A stretch of 5,085 bases of DNA from Actinobacteria bacterium UBA4719 (lineage in GTDB: Bacteria; Actinomycetota; Actinomycetes; Actinomycetales; Dermatophilaceae). Shown piece by piece: positions 5,039 to 5,085 of this stretch. The DNA is taken from contig DHJN01000145.1 in NCBI GenBank assembly GCA_002404345.1, positions 1 to 5,085 of the forward strand, read 5' to 3'. The notes beneath the pieces were generated by a model, which saw only the letters and a list, made by a program, of their open reading frames with translations, was not told where the DNA came from and searched no databases. The position numbers and the translations under genes were made by a program. Numbering within the stretch: position 1 is the first letter of the stretch; each line of letters opens with the position of its first letter.

Positions 5039-5085
5039 GTTAGTTCGGTCGTGCCAAAAAGGTGCTTAGAGCGCGCGCAGATAGG

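Larger units (their letters stand above)
4858..5085. other. Noncoding control region before an unseen gene
   Basis: No convincing coding sequence is seen in either direction. From about 4900 to 5000 the sequence is visibly richer in A and T than the genes around it, with the run ATTTTT at 4981-4986. It holds the TTGACA box, the Crp-type palindrome and the 18-bp tandem repeat. The right end (AAAAAGGTGC and, at the edge, GATAGG) may be leader of a gene starting beyond the window. Confidence 0.5.

Noticed and set aside
1..5085. Insertion sequence or phage attachment site explaining the gene decay
   Set aside because: No transposase reading, terminal inverted repeats, target duplications or tRNA gene were found around the broken genes.

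Overview
The window comes from a high-GC actinobacterium. The best evidence is a complete rbpA gene, which encodes an RNA polymerase-binding protein found only in Actinomycetota. GC-rich codon use, GTG and TTG starts, and actinobacterial-type promoter and operator motifs agree with this. The genus cannot be read from the sequence.

Left part (1-1271): a small, partly decayed region. A forward-strand fragment of a probable membrane protein (about 1-127) runs straight into the 3' end of a reverse-strand flavin/PPOX-family gene (about 124-501). The PPOX gene has lost its C-terminus and carries two or three frameshifts. Its ATG overlaps the stop of an intact VOC (glyoxalase-fold) gene (498-854, reverse) as ATGA, so the two once formed a coupled pair. 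Divergent to them is a C-terminal remnant of a probable FMN-binding PaiB-like protein (996-1271).

Middle (1424-4301): two intact forward genes. The first encodes a secreted D,D-carboxypeptidase of the VanY/M15 type. It has a signal peptide, a low-complexity linker built partly from a 27-bp tandem repeat, a long alanine-rich coiled-coil region and a C-terminal zinc peptidase domain with all key residues. The second encodes a 12-helix major facilitator of the UMF1/Atg22-like group. The 90 bp between them holds a hairpin across the first gene's stop, three near-identical 12-bp direct repeats and a possible promoter.

Right part (4302-5085): two hairpins follow the transporter. A very good SigR/SigH-type promoter (GGAAC-N17-CGTT) then precedes rbpA (4439-4798), and a strong hairpin ends it. 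The last 230 bp are less GC-rich and hold no complete gene. They contain a consensus TTGACA box, a perfect Crp/GlxR palindrome (TGTGA-N6-TCACA) and an exact 18-bp tandem repeat, and look like the control region of a gene just beyond the right edge.

I did not find a wholly new multi-gene system. The most notable points are the thiol-stress-type promoter of rbpA, the Crp-type site and tandem repeat in the right-hand control region, the repeat/hairpin array between the peptidase and transporter genes, and the chimeric decay of the PPOX gene.
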